Shown in pieces: positions 33,635-45,279 of a stretch of DNA of 64,000 nucleotides (its first letter is position 1; the number at the start of each line of letters is the position of its first letter). The translations under genes were made by a program, and so were the position numbers. The notes under the pieces were generated by a model. The model saw nothing but the letters and a program-made list of their open reading frames with translations, did not search any database and was not told the DNA's origin. This stretch comes from Tenodera sinensis (lineage: Eukaryota; Arthropoda; Insecta; Mantodea; Mantidae): NCBI GenBank assembly GCA_030765045.1, contig CM060968.1, positions 108,014,904-108,078,903 of the forward strand, written 5' to 3'.

Positions 33635-33636
33635 TA

Positions 33637-34508
33637 TTGGGTGTCCGCAAAAAACACTGACAACACTTAGTATGTTGTGCGCGATATCAAATTGATTTTC
33701 AGATAGGAAGTCCTGTCCTGAAATACACGGTTTGGACGCTGGAGAGTGTCAAGGTTGAGAACAAACGGTTGACAATTTCTTAATATTCGTTTTGGTATAT
33801 TAATACCGAAGGTATGCAACCCTTTAGTCATCTGTGTACTGTGTTGAACGACCTGAGCATAGTAACATTCCTGCGCATGCGCTAAATTCCTCCATAGCGT
33901 ATCCTACTGCGTTACTTGCGTAGTTCCCAGTACAGTATGTTTTTAACAGCAATGCGACAAGTAGCAGTACACAGTTGCTGAAATGGCCAACACAAGTTCC
34001 AGCACACTCTGATGTAAATGTGCGGAACCATCTCAACGTAGCATATTCAAATCGATCGAGTGCTAAAGGTGGACCAGTTCCACGGCGAACACGTTTGGCA
34101 GATCTGACACATCTCGACTATTTTGTGTGGAGTTGTATGAAGAGTATGGTGTATGGTACTCCTGTAACGTTAGTGAAGGACCTTATGGCTCGAGTCCAGG
34201 AAGCGATAGGGAATCATCAAAGTCAACCGCAGGTATTGGGCCATGTGCATGAGGCTCACCACCGCCGATATAGGCTCTGCAATGACACAGGAGGTACACA
34301 GTTCGAAGCCCGTTTGTAATGTAGACAGCTCGATGTTGGGTTTATTGACGAAATGTGAACGACACTCATCTCACACTTCGATGCGCTACAGCGTCCCTAC
34401 CGTGCATTTCCGGACAGGGGGTTCCTATTTGAAAAGCAGTCAGTTTGCCTTCCCACACAACATACTAAGCATTGTTGGTGGTCTTTTTTTTCTTGTTGGG
34501 ACATTCTG
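33637..34508 (+). mobile_element. Tc1/mariner-type transposon, deletion derivative
   Basis: An 872-bp element flanked by TA on both sides (33635-33636 and 34509-34510). The left end TTGGGTGTCCGCAAAAAAC mirrors the right end (TTGTTGGGACATTCTG). Long inverted repeats of about 150 bases (33637-33790 against 34330-34508) can be followed by shared ACTTAGTATGTTG, CAGATAGGAAGTCCTGTCC and TTTGGACGCTG segments. A C-terminal transposase relic lies between them. A second right-end copy lies at 60365-60558. Confidence 0.85.
34040..34319 (+). pseudogene. Transposase C-terminal fragment (Tc1/mariner superfamily)
   Basis: The frame reads RRTRLADLTHLDYFVWSCMK, then VYGTPVTLVKDLMARVQEA and CNDTGGTQFE. SPDLTPLDYFLWG-K and VY-TPV are well-known features around and after the last catalytic aspartate of insect mariner-like transposases. 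Here the stretch before DLTHLDYF is altered. The N-terminal DNA-binding domain and first two catalytic acids are absent because of an internal deletion. It lies within the inverted repeats of its own element and is non-functional. Confidence 0.8.
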
Positions 34509-34609
34509 TATGCATATCGTAAGAGGAGGACTCTATTGGATCATTGTACAATGAATTCATTGGAAGGATGGAGAGAGGAAAAAGAAATTAATAACAGCGT
34601 CATTCCAGT

Positions 34610-35164
34610 TTAAAACGCTACTCGTGTAACGTCAGGAAGGCAACTGGTTCTAAATACTGGGAGTTCACGTAGCTGTTGCGGATCCGCTGTAAATGTCACA
34701 TCCTCAGTGTCTGGGTGAAATGCTAGAATTCCGGTATCTAACAGCGGAATTCCCTCGCACTGCATAGCATATGCCCAGATTTGTGTACACGCCATTCCTC
34801 GAGCAAGCATTATGCTCACACATACATCAGATACAATATCTGTGTAATAAAGTCCACAAGTGATGAATAGCACTACTTTGTTGTTACCAAAAGGCGAAGA
34901 GAAGTTGAACCGGTACTGTTTTGGGGATATGTTCACACGCACTTTGCTTTGTTTGGGCGCCTATTTACTAACGAGATTCACGTGACTACAAAGGAATGTT
35001 TGCTCCACGCGCAGAGAACGGGGTAGTAAAAAGTTCATCGTTGAACACCTCCATCCCATATCCATTAGGAAACAGTGCCAGACCGCGGGGTTATACTGCC
35101 GGGAGGAGTTGGCTGCTAAAACAATCAGGTGACACACTAGGGTTGCATAAACCACAAGTGCCAA
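34610..35164 (-). other. Stop-interrupted open frame, unrecognised
   Basis: One minus-strand frame stays open for about 185 codons except for a single TAG near 34961. The part upstream of the stop begins with a hydrophobic run (LALVVYATLVCHLIVLAAN), but no in-frame ATG precedes it; the first ATG is about 34 codons in. The part after the stop has FGNNKVVLFITCGLYYTDIV, a run of cysteines, and PDTEDVTFTADPQQLRELPV. I recognise no family. GC is higher than nearby. It may be a decayed gene or transferred fragment, or chance. Confidence 0.25.
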
Positions 35165-35232
35165 ATGTTTAACTCTTAATTTGAATTTTTCACGATGTGT
35201 AAAACTCTTTTAATGTGCTTTGTAAATACAAA

Positions 35233-36030
35233 ACTCTGATTTATTGCATTCACATGACTTTCTCTACTCTTTGTGCTAACTATTCTTACAAAGTACTATT
35301 TCTATATCTTCTTCATGTTATTTGAGATAAATATTTGCAGGAACTATCGTATTAGTAATTTTTTTGTAGGTGCAAGGGGAATATGGGAATACCAGGCTTT
35401 GAGCAATAGTTAGATCTTCTAAACTTGGTCGCTGTATGAAATCCTTAAAATTTCGTTCTCTTTGTAAGATTAAGAGAGAGAAAAGTGAATAACGACATTC
35501 CGTTTCAGAAAAGTATAAGTATTGCGAAGCTCGCACAAATAACAAGGAATATCTCCAAAATGGTTCACACCACAAAAACTGCATTTTGACATTGCTGCTG
35601 TGTTTTAACGAGATCTGCTTTTTTGTGTAGTACGATTTGGTCTGACGGTCTACCAGTATGAAAAAGCTATCAAGAATAAACTTTACATAGACTATAGCCA
35701 GAAAACTCAAAATATACATTTCATTTGCAATAGAAGTATCAAGCATATGACATTTTAATCAAAATCGTTAGCCATTTTTGAGAAAATAACAATTTTGGAA
35801 ACATTTTCCCTGTAAAGGGTAGTTAGGGTGGAGGAATTTTCTTAGAAATCTTTGTGTCGCATCCTAGAAAGATAAACTTTGGTTTTTAACCGACTTTTTT
35901 GTTTTTGAGTTATGCCTTTTTCTAAAATTGCTTCTTTTGGATTCAGGGGGCCTCAAAACATATTTCTGGTGAAATCTCGACGTGGAATACAATACTTCCC
36001 CTACTTGCTATAGGTAGTAGAGAAAGTAAT
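35233..36030 (-). mobile_element. Family M element, full-length copy
   Basis: Reverse orientation. The M tip is at 35233-35265 (ATTGCATTCACATGACTTTC) and the M start at 36030 (ACTTTCTCTACTACC on the minus strand). Its CTGTGTG stretch is largely deleted. Confidence 0.82.
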
Positions 36031-36088
36031 AACGAGCGAAATGGCTGAAAATGAGTGTTATCTCAATATGTATAACTATGCCTATCTG

Positions 36089-36091
<3 letters not shown>

Positions 36092-36150
<59 letters not shown>
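36092..36150 (+). repeat. (GA)n microsatellite
   Basis: 59 bases of perfect GA. Confidence 0.98.
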
Positions 36151-36153
<3 letters not shown>

Positions 36154-37997
36154 CCCACATATAAACCGCGAAACTGCTGTGATAGGTCTTACGTATTCAT
36201 CTGACAGCATTGTGTATTGCACATCATAGGATACATAAATATCCATAAATATTCAAACACCTCCTACGTGAAAGCGTTTATGTATATGTGGACCAATCAT
36301 AAATAACGTTGCGTTAGCTAGGTTCTGACCTTTGACCCAACTTTGTGATTCTCAGAATTCCAGCCTATGTGAGAGCACAGGACCGAAGTCTCCCGCACCC
36401 AGGTAACTTAGCAGGTAAAAACTCCCAAGCTTCCCCAAGTAAAACGTAAACGGAAAAATACCGCTTATTTTAGAGACGAAAATGCATATTACCGTATGAT
36501 ATACGTATTTTAAAATGTAAAAAATACCTCCTCGCAATGCATTCTGGGTAGCGCTAAACGAATAGGAACAAGCACAACTAATTCCAATTTAAGCGTTAGA
36601 GGTTTATTTTCTTTTGGTGTTAGAATTATGTTACTTTGTTATTAGTCATAAACACAAAAAATGTTTAACATCTTCCACCAGAAGTATGTAATGTTTCATC
36701 AAATATTATAACTGCTACGTTTTTTGACCGGGAGGCTTGGGGGCTATGTAATTAGGGACCTTTAAGGGTCCAGGAGGCTTCTGGGCTATTTTTATGACCA
36801 CGGGAGGCTTCGGTTCTATGTGAGTTTACAAGTATAGTTAACCATCCTAACAAGGTTCTCGGAATCCTTACGGCTAATATTTGCTACCTGGTTGCTTTTA
36901 CTAATTATTTCTCTCAGCACGAATTATTAACGATGTTTCTCTGTGCATTCTATTAAGCCTGGTTTCTTACATTGATTTTGTTATATATTTTACTTACTGG
37001 GTTTGTTTATCATTTCCTTAATTTATTTCATCGCGTCAACAATTACCATCTCATGCCTATAAATTTTTATAAAACTATAAATATTACGATCAATAATGCT
37101 GGTACAAAGGTCAGAGGCCATAAAGAGCGTTAGAGATGATGATTCATGGAATTATCAATAAATGAAATATTTAATACAAGTTAATGAGCATTTGACTGAC
37201 AAGTTTGATTAAGGGAAAACATATTTTAAAAGAAACTAAAAAAGAACGCAAAAGCAGTATCCATAATTGTTATTAAAAACCTAACAAAATTGCAAAAAGG
37301 TATTTTGGGTAACACAAGTCAGTGAAAGATAGAATGGTTAAAAACACAAAATCAATTGTTGCGCCTTCTAGAATGTATGGACTACGGTTTCGTACTTTCG
37401 CAATTGATGTACGAAAATACTGCTTCTGCACTCACGTTCGAAACGTTATGGGGACTACAATGAAAACGAGTAAAACCAAGGGAGGAATAGTAAAAATCGC
37501 ATTGTGGATATATGTTAGCATATTTCACCTTGAATGAAAGGTATAGCACATAAATACTGTCATTACATTTGGTATTGTCAGTTGTAGAAATATAGACGGT
37601 TCAGAGGTCGATATTAACAAGAGAAGTTCGTTAGCGAAGGGGAGGAAGGATCCACTTGTTGGTGGTGCGCCCTACAGGTGGCAGCTGATATTACACGTCT
37701 GCTGTCTGCATCGCCACCAGCGACACAACCACTCGGCATTCTGTGCTTTATCCTCAGGCTCGTAATACAGACTGAATTTCTAACTTGAAAATCTGGAAGC
37801 GTAGTCTTAACTCTATATGTCGGTGGATATAATGTATATCGTAGGTCACGCTTTAAGAGTTCTTTAATTTATTCAGTTGCAAGTATTGAGATGCATCTCA
37901 TTGATTTTGTGTGCCATATTTTACAATAAAATGTTGGTTAGTTTAAAATATCCATGATTTAGGTTTTCTTCACTTGCTCACTTAATGCATTGCAACC
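36151..37997. other. No recognised genes; contains a short tandem repeat
   Basis: AT-rich apart from 36724-36830 (listed separately) and a GC-richer patch near 37630-37760 with GGTGGTGCGCC and GGTGGCAGCTG. Frames are short and unmatched. Confidence 0.4.
36724..36832 (+). repeat. Three imperfect tandem units of about 36 bp
   Basis: Each unit carries GGGAGGCTT or AGGAGGCTT followed a few bases on by GGGCTAT or TTCTAT: GGGAGGCTTGGGGGCTATG, AGGAGGCTTCTGGGCTAT, GGGAGGCTTCGGTTCTATG. Confidence 0.7.
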
Positions 37998-38290
37998 ATG
38001 AAGGATGGCTCATACGTAGCGTCTGTGACTTGTATTGGGAAGGTCGTGGGTTCGATTCTCGTAGCCGAACTTCCTGACCTGTGATTTTTTCGAAGGCTTC
38101 CCTGGGTAGCTAGGAGGTGCTGAGAAGTAAAATTACATATCTTGTATTTCGTGAGAATTTGCTCTCTGTAAATTTCGTCCTCCAGATCGGGGAAAGTTCA
38201 GAGTCCCCCTCCCAGAGGAGATGCAAGCCCGCAAGGGGCAGCTGAACAAGAGCCGCCACCGAGGAGTTTCAATCTGTAGCTGTTAGCGAT
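37998..38290 (+). mobile_element. tRNA-derived SINE (S3-like head)
   Basis: GGATGGCTCATACGTAGCG as A box and AAGGTCGTGGGTTCGATTC as B box, then CGAAGGCTTCCCTGGGTAGC. The head resembles that at 43822. The tail has CTCTGTAAATTTCGTCC and GAGCCGCCACC. Confidence 0.65.
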
Positions 38291-40309
38291 CCTGTTCACT
38301 GGTGCTTTCTCTCCATAGGTCGAACTACTCTTAGTATATTCTCACCTCACTCTCCCGTAGGACGTCCATTAGGGGCACAGACACAAAATATGTTCTAGGT
38401 CGAAGTGCTAAGCCCCTTTGAGCTCTGTCACTGAATCGTAAGGTTTCACTCGCAAAATTGGATGAAACTCTGAAGAACTGAAAAAAAAAATAGTTTTCTT
38501 CTTTTTATTGCATTTAGGCTTCATTCTATCATTCGGCTCCTTTGATTTACTAATATTGGCAATATTTATGCACCATGTGGTCTTTGAAACCTCTTCAACA
38601 CAGTACTCTTATTTGCATTCCAATTTTTTATGTAGTCTTTCTCAAAGCCTTTATAGTTTAGTATTTTATATTAATTAAAATGCTCCAGGCATCAAACTTT
38701 GACCGATTAACTTCTAATGCTCAAATATTTCATTTCTTAATTTCTGCGTAATTAAATATGATGCCTTGTTTATAATATTTATACTTCTTTCCCAATTTTT
38801 CTAAGAATCCTAGTTTCCTCACAATCTAAAATATATGCCAGTCCCTATCATAGCGGGTGCATTTTCCTAGGTCACCCCTTGCTCTTAATCCTTTTAATTT
38901 CAACACCCCTGCAAAACCTCCACTTGTTTTGTCACATATGTCCACACAATTGTCTTTACCCCAAACATTTTCAGATTTTCAGTACTCCCTCCTCCCTCCC
39001 CCTACACACACTCTCTGTCTTCCTCCCACACACAAGCTGTTAGAGGGGTAAGTGGAGATATTTTTATAGGTAAATTAGGTCGTGTAATGAACATGTTTTA
39101 TCAATATTTGTTTCATTTTCGCACTTTCAATGTTATTTATTAACAAGTAGGTTAATTCCTCCAAGTGGGCATGGTATAGAAGGGGTGATGCAGAGTGGAC
39201 AGCCCACGCGATAACGAATTTAGGTTCGGAACTGAGTTTGAATGCTTTCTAGGAGGCCAATGAACTCAAGCTACCTAGTCCAGTAGGTCACGCATTAAGG
39301 TGTTGAAACAAAACAGATAGTATATGGTAGTAAACCATACGATTGTTGTGTAGGTAAACTATTAGATGAAGAGAAAAAACAGCTGACACACGAAAGGGAG
39401 TACACATTAAAGTACTGCTTATCAGAATATCTGTAGCTATACCTCTATCAGCCTGTACTGGGTGTTAATGAATTACAGTGGAATATTTTCAGAGTATATG
39501 GAGTTGTCTTAAACAAGTAATTTGAAGTAGGAGACTTATGGCCTGTTTGTTGAAATTTCGAAGTTACGGCTATGAGTTTCTAAAGCGCCAGTACGCCACT
39601 GGCTAATATGAACCATCCGAGGGTGCAACACACGAAAACGAGGCGACGTTTAAGAGCGTAACTCTCTGGCGCTATGATTATGACATTAGCATACGAGTGT
39701 AAGATCGTTTTCGGACTCGAGTCGGGTTCGTTAAATTTTTTCCTTACTTTCTTTTGAGTAGAACATATTAATGTTTTGGTCTAGTTTTAATTCTGTTAAA
39801 ATTCATGAATTTTTAGTACATGTCAGTACAATTAATTACAATTAAGTTGAATCCTGCTTCATACATTCATATGCTACACTTCAAAATGGGAGGCGGTTTG
39901 AACGATGAAAGAAGGAATACGGACAGAAAAACATCTAAACCTTTACGTCATTTTATAGGAACTGCTCGAAACAGTGTCCTGAATTTTCATGGCAAAGTTG
40001 TCAGCGGCAGGTTATCGTACTCTATCCAAGAGGCGATTCAAGGAGTGTTAATGCTCTGGAAGAAGATACTACATGACCGGAAAGGAACCGACGACCTTCG
40101 GGAAAGCAGCTTTCGAGGTTATGAATTAATCCACAAGAGTAGTTACAAAAATGTCTCTAAAGAGGCAACATAACCAGCAGCTAATTGTCGTCCAGTCTTG
40201 TATTGTCAAGTGATTAGTTCGAGATTTTAGACATCTTTATAATCACATTAGAATCAGAATTATTTATATAAGTGTAATTTACAATCTCCATGAGATTGAC
40301 ATCTCACAT
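38291..40309. other. No recognised genes
   Basis: Two kilobases of mixed, mostly AT-rich sequence. A 117-codon ATG-started plus-strand frame (39820-40173) is present, but its translation resembles no family I know and has no supporting signals. Confidence 0.4.
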
Positions 40310-40466
40310 GTGTGTGAGTGTGCGGGGTGTGGGGGTTAGGGGTGGGGGTGGATTTGTAGGGTGTGGGGTTGTGATGGGGTTTGGGGGCTGTGGCGGTGTG
40401 GGCGGTGTGGGCGGTGTGGGGTGCGCGTGTGGGGGTGTGTGGGCGCGTGTGGTGCGGTGTGTGTGA
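40310..40466 (+). repeat. G-rich GGGTGTGG block
   Basis: About 155 bases with almost no C on the plus strand, built from GGGGTGTGGG, GGGGTTAGGGGTGGG and GGCGGTGTG-like units. Many runs of three to five G lie a few bases apart, the layout of a G-quadruplex-forming sequence. It ends where a SINE head begins. Confidence 0.85.
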
Positions 40467-40690
40467 CCACCTTCCTAGCGTAGTTTTAGCTCACCTGATC
40501 TGGCGCGAAGGACCCGGGTTCTATTCCCGGTACCGGCATGGAATTTTTCTCCCGCTCGGAGGTCTGATACGGAGTGCAGTGGCCTGGTTAGATCCCATAG
40601 GGGCCAATTGAGGAGCAAGGTAGCATCTCCAAAAGGCTAATGACCTAGCTGTCGACGGGCCCTTAAACCCCAATCACTCACTCTCCAAAA
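40467..40690 (+). mobile_element. tRNA-derived SINE (class S5)
   Basis: CGTAGTTTTAGCTCACCTG as degenerate A box and GACCCGGGTTCTATTCCCGG as B box. Then CCCGCTCGGAGGTCTGATAC, and the tail CTAATGACCTAGCTGTCGAC, GCCCTTAAACCCC, ending in AATCACTC units. The tail recurs at 54882 and 63085. Confidence 0.75.
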
Positions 40691-40707
40691 GGTCAACAAT
40701 CACCTTA

Positions 40708-40905
40708 TGTTGGTCAGGGTGGCTCAGACGCTGGCCTACTGATCCCAAGGTGGCGGGTTCAAACCCGGCCCAGATCGATGACTTTTAGGTGTAAAAGAAC
40801 TGGCGTGTAAAATAACTCCCGCTGGCAAGTGAATCATCGTTAAAATAACAAAATAGTTTAGTAACAAATAGTCGCCGTACCTTCGGAGGCGTACTGACCC
40901 TTTCC
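40708..40905 (+). mobile_element. tRNA-derived SINE (class S6)
   Basis: GGGTGGCTCAGACGCTGGCC, GATCCCAAGGTGGCGGGTTC and AAACCCGGCCCAGATC give a clear A/B box pair. The body carries CTCCCGCTGGCAAGTGAATC. It lies directly after the S5 SINE. Confidence 0.7.
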
Positions 40906-41864
40906 CCACCCCCAGACTGCACTACCTTGGCCTTGCCTGCGGCTGGAGGATGCAGCGGTCGTGCTCTGAGAGTGTATCTAAGTGTGTATGTATACCCAAG
41001 GACGATTTGCAACTAAAACTACCCAATAAATAATCGATATATAAAAAGCTAGAGTATTTAATGTGGTTCGTGCATATACATGCGGTAAAGTAACCCAGAT
41101 ATGCAGATAAGTTACTTTACCAGCCCTGCATCTAGCGAATCCAAGTTTCTGCCATGAGAGCACGAACGGGATGCGAGTTGGAGCACACTACCATCGAAAA
41201 AATATGTTTTGATGTATCCTTTACCTTTGTCAGTTCTTGTACAAGGTCCTCTATTACGTGAAATCCAATACAGTATCTACCAACTGAGGTATAAAATGCA
41301 CTACTCTTCTAATGAGAGCTCCGGTTCATTGAGGAACTTCAAGAGTACAGTTCACTAATTAAAGAGAAAGATAATGACAAAAAATTCACCGAAAAACTTC
41401 GACTTATATACATTTTAACGGATAAGCGCATGTTTAAGGATGTACCGTATTGAAAGTCAAAGGACGGAAGCTCTATTTCCACTCGAGTTGCTCCCTTTCC
41501 TGGTTTATTTTCTTTCCTTTTTGGAGTTTTCCTTCATTGATCAAAGGAAATAGCACGACTATATAGGTAGCGTTTTGCTGCACTTATGTCGACCTCAAAA
41601 CGTTCTGAATACACTTGCTACATTTAGAGTAGAAGGGTTTAGGTTACACACAAGTCTGCATATTGACGTCATATCGGACATGTGCGGTGCTTTTAACTCT
41701 TAAGTACCTACCGCGAGTAATGTAAGTACCCCCCTCCCTCTAGCATACCGTTATTTGACTTTTAATTTATGAGGAATATGTTTTACGTATAAGCGTATTC
41801 TACAGCAAGTTTCCAGCTTGAAACAACTACATCTTTTATGCATAAATATTATTCATCTGACTGA
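40906..41864. other. No recognised genes
   Basis: Mixed composition, frames under 80 codons. A CCCCCCTCCCTC run lies near 41730. Confidence 0.4.
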
Positions 41865-42122
41865 CCCGTAGCTCAATTGGTAGACCACCTGCCTGCTGTG
41901 CAAGAGGTCCCGGGTTCGATTCCCGTTAGGGGGGTAGGAATTTTTCTCTAGACAAGGTTATTCCTCATTCTCTCCTGATTCTGGAAGTATGAATGAATGT
42001 GTGAATTCAACGTATAAAAACCCCAAAGACCGAAAAACCCACTGTTAAACGAGTAATATCGTTGCCAATAGGCAAGGCCGTCCATATGACCTCTGCAGTT
42101 AAAGGGGATATAAATGAAACAC
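41865..42122 (+). mobile_element. tRNA-derived SINE (class S4), copy 1
   Basis: CCCGTAGCTCAATTGGTAGA as A box and GGTCCCGGGTTCGATTCCCG as B box, a nearly canonical tRNA head. The tail AGTATGAATGAATGTGTGAA is shared with the next copy. Confidence 0.85.
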
Positions 42123-42137
42123 TTAAAAATATTCATG

Positions 42138-42350
42138 TGACTGGCCCCGTAGCTCAATCGGAGAGTGCTGGATTCGATTCCCGGCTGGGGGGTGGGAATT
42201 TTCGTTTATTTAGGTTAGGTAGTCTGTAAGTATGAACGGGAGTGTAAATGTGTGTGAATTTAATATAATAAGTTCATGCAAAGCAATTGTTCAGAGTGAA
42301 AAGTCGTCGATATCACCGATGTTAAAGGCAGCACTTAAATAGAACATTAA
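42138..42350 (+). mobile_element. tRNA-derived SINE (class S4), copy 2
   Basis: CCCCGTAGCTCAATCGGAGA and GGATTCGATTCCCGGCTGGG head, with a deletion between the boxes. Then GTGGGAATTTTCG and AGTATGAACGGGAGTG. It follows copy 1 directly in the same orientation. Confidence 0.8.
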
Positions 42351-42352
42351 GA

Positions 42353-43177
42353 AATCTGATCTGTTGCATCTTGTACTAACTATTCCTATAAACTTTTATT
42401 CCTCTATCTTCTCTGTGTTAGTCGATATAAAAGTTTACAGAAATTATCTTATTGCTAATTTTCTTGTTGGTGCAACGGGAATATAGTGTGTTTTGAACGA
42501 TAGTCAAATTTTTAAAGATGAGATAAAAAGTGAACAACCACCTTCCATTTGAGAAAAGTATAAGTATTGCAAAACACACAAATAACAAAGAATATCTCTG
42601 AAATGGTTTACTGCAAAGGAAAAAAAAAAAAAAAAAAAAAAATATTAGGGCATAACGTGTCTCTTCACGAGATATATGTGTTTTCTATTGTAAGATTTTG
42701 TCGGGTTACCAGTTATACAAAGGCCACCAAGAGTAAACAGGACTATATGGGCTATAGCCAGAAAATTTGAAGTACCTACACGTTTGATTTGCCGTAACAT
42801 ATTTCCCTTAAACATATGGCATTTTAACAAAAATCGTTAGACATTTTTCAGAAAAGAGAAATTTTCGAAAAATTGTCCATGTAAAGGGTAGTTTGAAGTA
42901 GGGTGATTTTCTTCAAAATCATTCTATCGAATTTTTGAAAGATAGTAATATATAATAGCAGCTTTGGTTTTTAACCAACTTTTCGTTTTTGAGTTATGAT
43001 GCTCAGACACACACACACACACACACATACATACACAAACACACACACGCGCGCGCACCATTATTTGATTCAGGAAAACTGAAAACGTATATTTACAGTG
43101 AAATCTGGTATCGAATTTTTGGGTAGCATGCAACACCTTCTCTATCCACCAACTGTATACGTAGTAGAGAAATTAAA
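42353..43177 (-). mobile_element. Family M element, full-length copy
   Basis: Reverse orientation from AATCTGATCTGTTGCATC at the left to the TTTCTCTACTACG edge at 43177. Its GT slot has become an AC/GC microsatellite at 43010-43055 and it has a 23-A run near 42620. Confidence 0.8.
43008..43058 (+). repeat. CA/CG microsatellite inside a family M copy
   Basis: Alternating CA with CATACATA interruption and a GCGCGC end, in the M microsatellite slot. Confidence 0.9.
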
Positions 43178-43821
43178 ACAGCTAACGAATTGTCAGCATT
43201 TATAAATAAGAATTTTAATGTTATATACTGCGGTACGGGTTGTAAACGACGTAACTTTAAGAGTTACCTTACTGTATTTGTTGACAGTGGAGAAGCAAGG
43301 GAAAGGGAGGGTGATATACCGCTACAGTAACCTGGTTGTAAGGCCAGGCAACTGCACTGCCGTACCCAACGTGTGCTACGTCACAAAACCTGCCTATAAA
43401 TATAACCGGGACCAAAACCTAGTTATTAAACACTACAAACCTACTTTCATTCTATTGAGCTTTTCTAACTATATACCTTATAATATGGGGATTTAAATGT
43501 CTGCGTGCAAGACTTGCTATAAAGTTGTAGTGAACGGGATATGTTTATTCTACATTAAAGAGAACATACAGTTCAAGAGATAACGATTGAGTGCTCCATC
43601 ACATCGAGGGCCGGAGGTTTGAGTTCCGCCTCGGGCTTGAATGTTTGTGTAAATGTGTATGTTTAGGTGAAAGTAAAAATAGGAGAACAACCAGAATCGA
43701 AGTAAAACAGGAAAAAATCATAGTTATTACTAGTGATCTTGTTTCGGAAACCAATATTGAAACAGCTTTTAATTAACTGTGTAGGAAAAAAATAGTATGC
43801 ATTACACTTGCGTTATAACGA
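43178..43821. other. Spacer with a weak SINE-like head at 43585-43650
   Basis: GGGCCGGAGGTTTGAGTTCC resembles a B box; the A box is not clear. No gene recognised. Confidence 0.35.
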
Positions 43822-44300
43822 ACGGGATGGCTCAAGTGGTAACATCTGTGGTCCGTATTCGGAAGGTCACGAGTTCGATCCCCGTGGCCACGCCTGGGCG
43901 AATGCTGGGATGCATTAATCTCCTCTCCGCGGATTCCTTTCCCTTCATTTCTCATTTTCCCTCCCTTGTCATCTTTCAGGTTCAGTTGGTAGTGCGGTAC
44001 GTTCTGGCGAATGGGATAGATGGCACAGTTGCTTGCGCTCTGGAACCCCTTCCTTGATCCTCCCTGGAAGTTTCTGCCCGGGCAATAAGAGTCGCCTCGT
44101 CGCCTCGTCGCCCACTTGAGTTGGCGCCAGGTGTCAATATCTTAACTAAAGACTTCTGTGCGTCTCGGGGCTTCGCTAGCTCCCCTCTCTGACAAGCCTA
44201 CGGTCTCACTTTGCCTCATCCCTTCCCCCTTGTGCGGTGGTAGCCCACAATAGATCCATATCGGGGTCGCTGTGAGTCGAGGTGTCCCCCTCCGTTACGT
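43822..44300 (+). mobile_element. Composite SINE (class S3), long copy
   Basis: Head GGGATGGCTCAAGTGGTAAC and AAGGTCACGAGTTCGATCCC, then the core CCCTTGTCATCTTTCAGGTT and AGTTGGTAGTGCGGTACG, TTTCTGCCCGGGC and GTCGCCTCGTCGCC. TCTGACAAGCCTACGGTC is near the end, and it finishes GAGGTGTCCCCCTCCGTTAC. It has the fullest set of S3 blocks in the window. Confidence 0.8.
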
Positions 44301-45279
44301 CACACACATGCATTATATGCATTGGGGAATCTCGGTCTTAGTCTCACGTTTTTAGAAGTTTCCTACTTCTCCAGTGCTGCACCTAGTGCACTTTACACTA
44401 GCATACTATTGTACAATGCGGCATCTTTAGCACAATTAAGTACTTGTAGGTCGAGTATTTATTATTTACGAAAAACATATTAATTTAGGGCTAATTCATG
44501 GTACAGGATTAACGCATGTCAGATACATTAAATTGAAGTACCTATCAATTCAATGAACATATCCAGTTATTTGACAGAACAGAAATGACAGCTCTTCTGA
44601 TGGTGATTATTTTTATTTTGTTATTGCTGCTGTAATTTTTGCATACTTTTTGGCTTTAGTCGCTGCCAAATCATAACCATTACCTCCGGGTCTTCGAGTG
44701 CAAGCGTTTTCCAGTTTTGTCAAATTTTAGTAGTAACTTAGAGGTTGCAGTAACTTCATTTCATCTTATTCAGAGTAGTGGATTAGTAGTGCCTTATCTT
44801 TAGTGGTAGATTCTTTATGATATACCTACATAATTCAACTATTTTTTGCTATTAAGCATTTGTAGGAAAAGTATTGTTTTATGTTAGTGCCCCATGCATT
44901 GGCATACATTAATGTTTCATAGAATATTAATATTCATTTGGACGTGTGGCCGGTCTAGTAGGAGTTTGTCGGGCACCTGGAAGCATGCTGTTTGCCGGTG
45001 GGATCAGATTTTAAGAGCCCCTTCAGTTCAAGCGCACAAATTTCCCTTCTATATGCGGTTTATACTTATAGGACATATGTGTATTTGAATAACTCGCTTG
45101 AAAGAACCAAAAGAAGAGAAATAGCTACAGCATTAGAAAAATACTTTACGAATGTTAGTGCAAGCTTTCTCACAAGATAGGAAAGATGTGTTGGCACAAG
45201 GCGATTATCTCCAACATTTTCTATGCCTTTGAATTTAGTGAGCTATGAATATTCTACTCCACTGATAGACAGTATGTTT
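44301..45279. other. No recognised genes
   Basis: AT-rich, short frames only. Confidence 0.45.

Noticed and set aside
39820..40173. 117-codon ATG-started frame
   Set aside because: No similarity, no supporting signals; length is within chance for this much sequence.
41865..41940. Possible genuine tRNA gene (clear A and B boxes)
   Set aside because: Acceptor arms do not pair cleanly and the sequence continues into a SINE body shared with the next copy.
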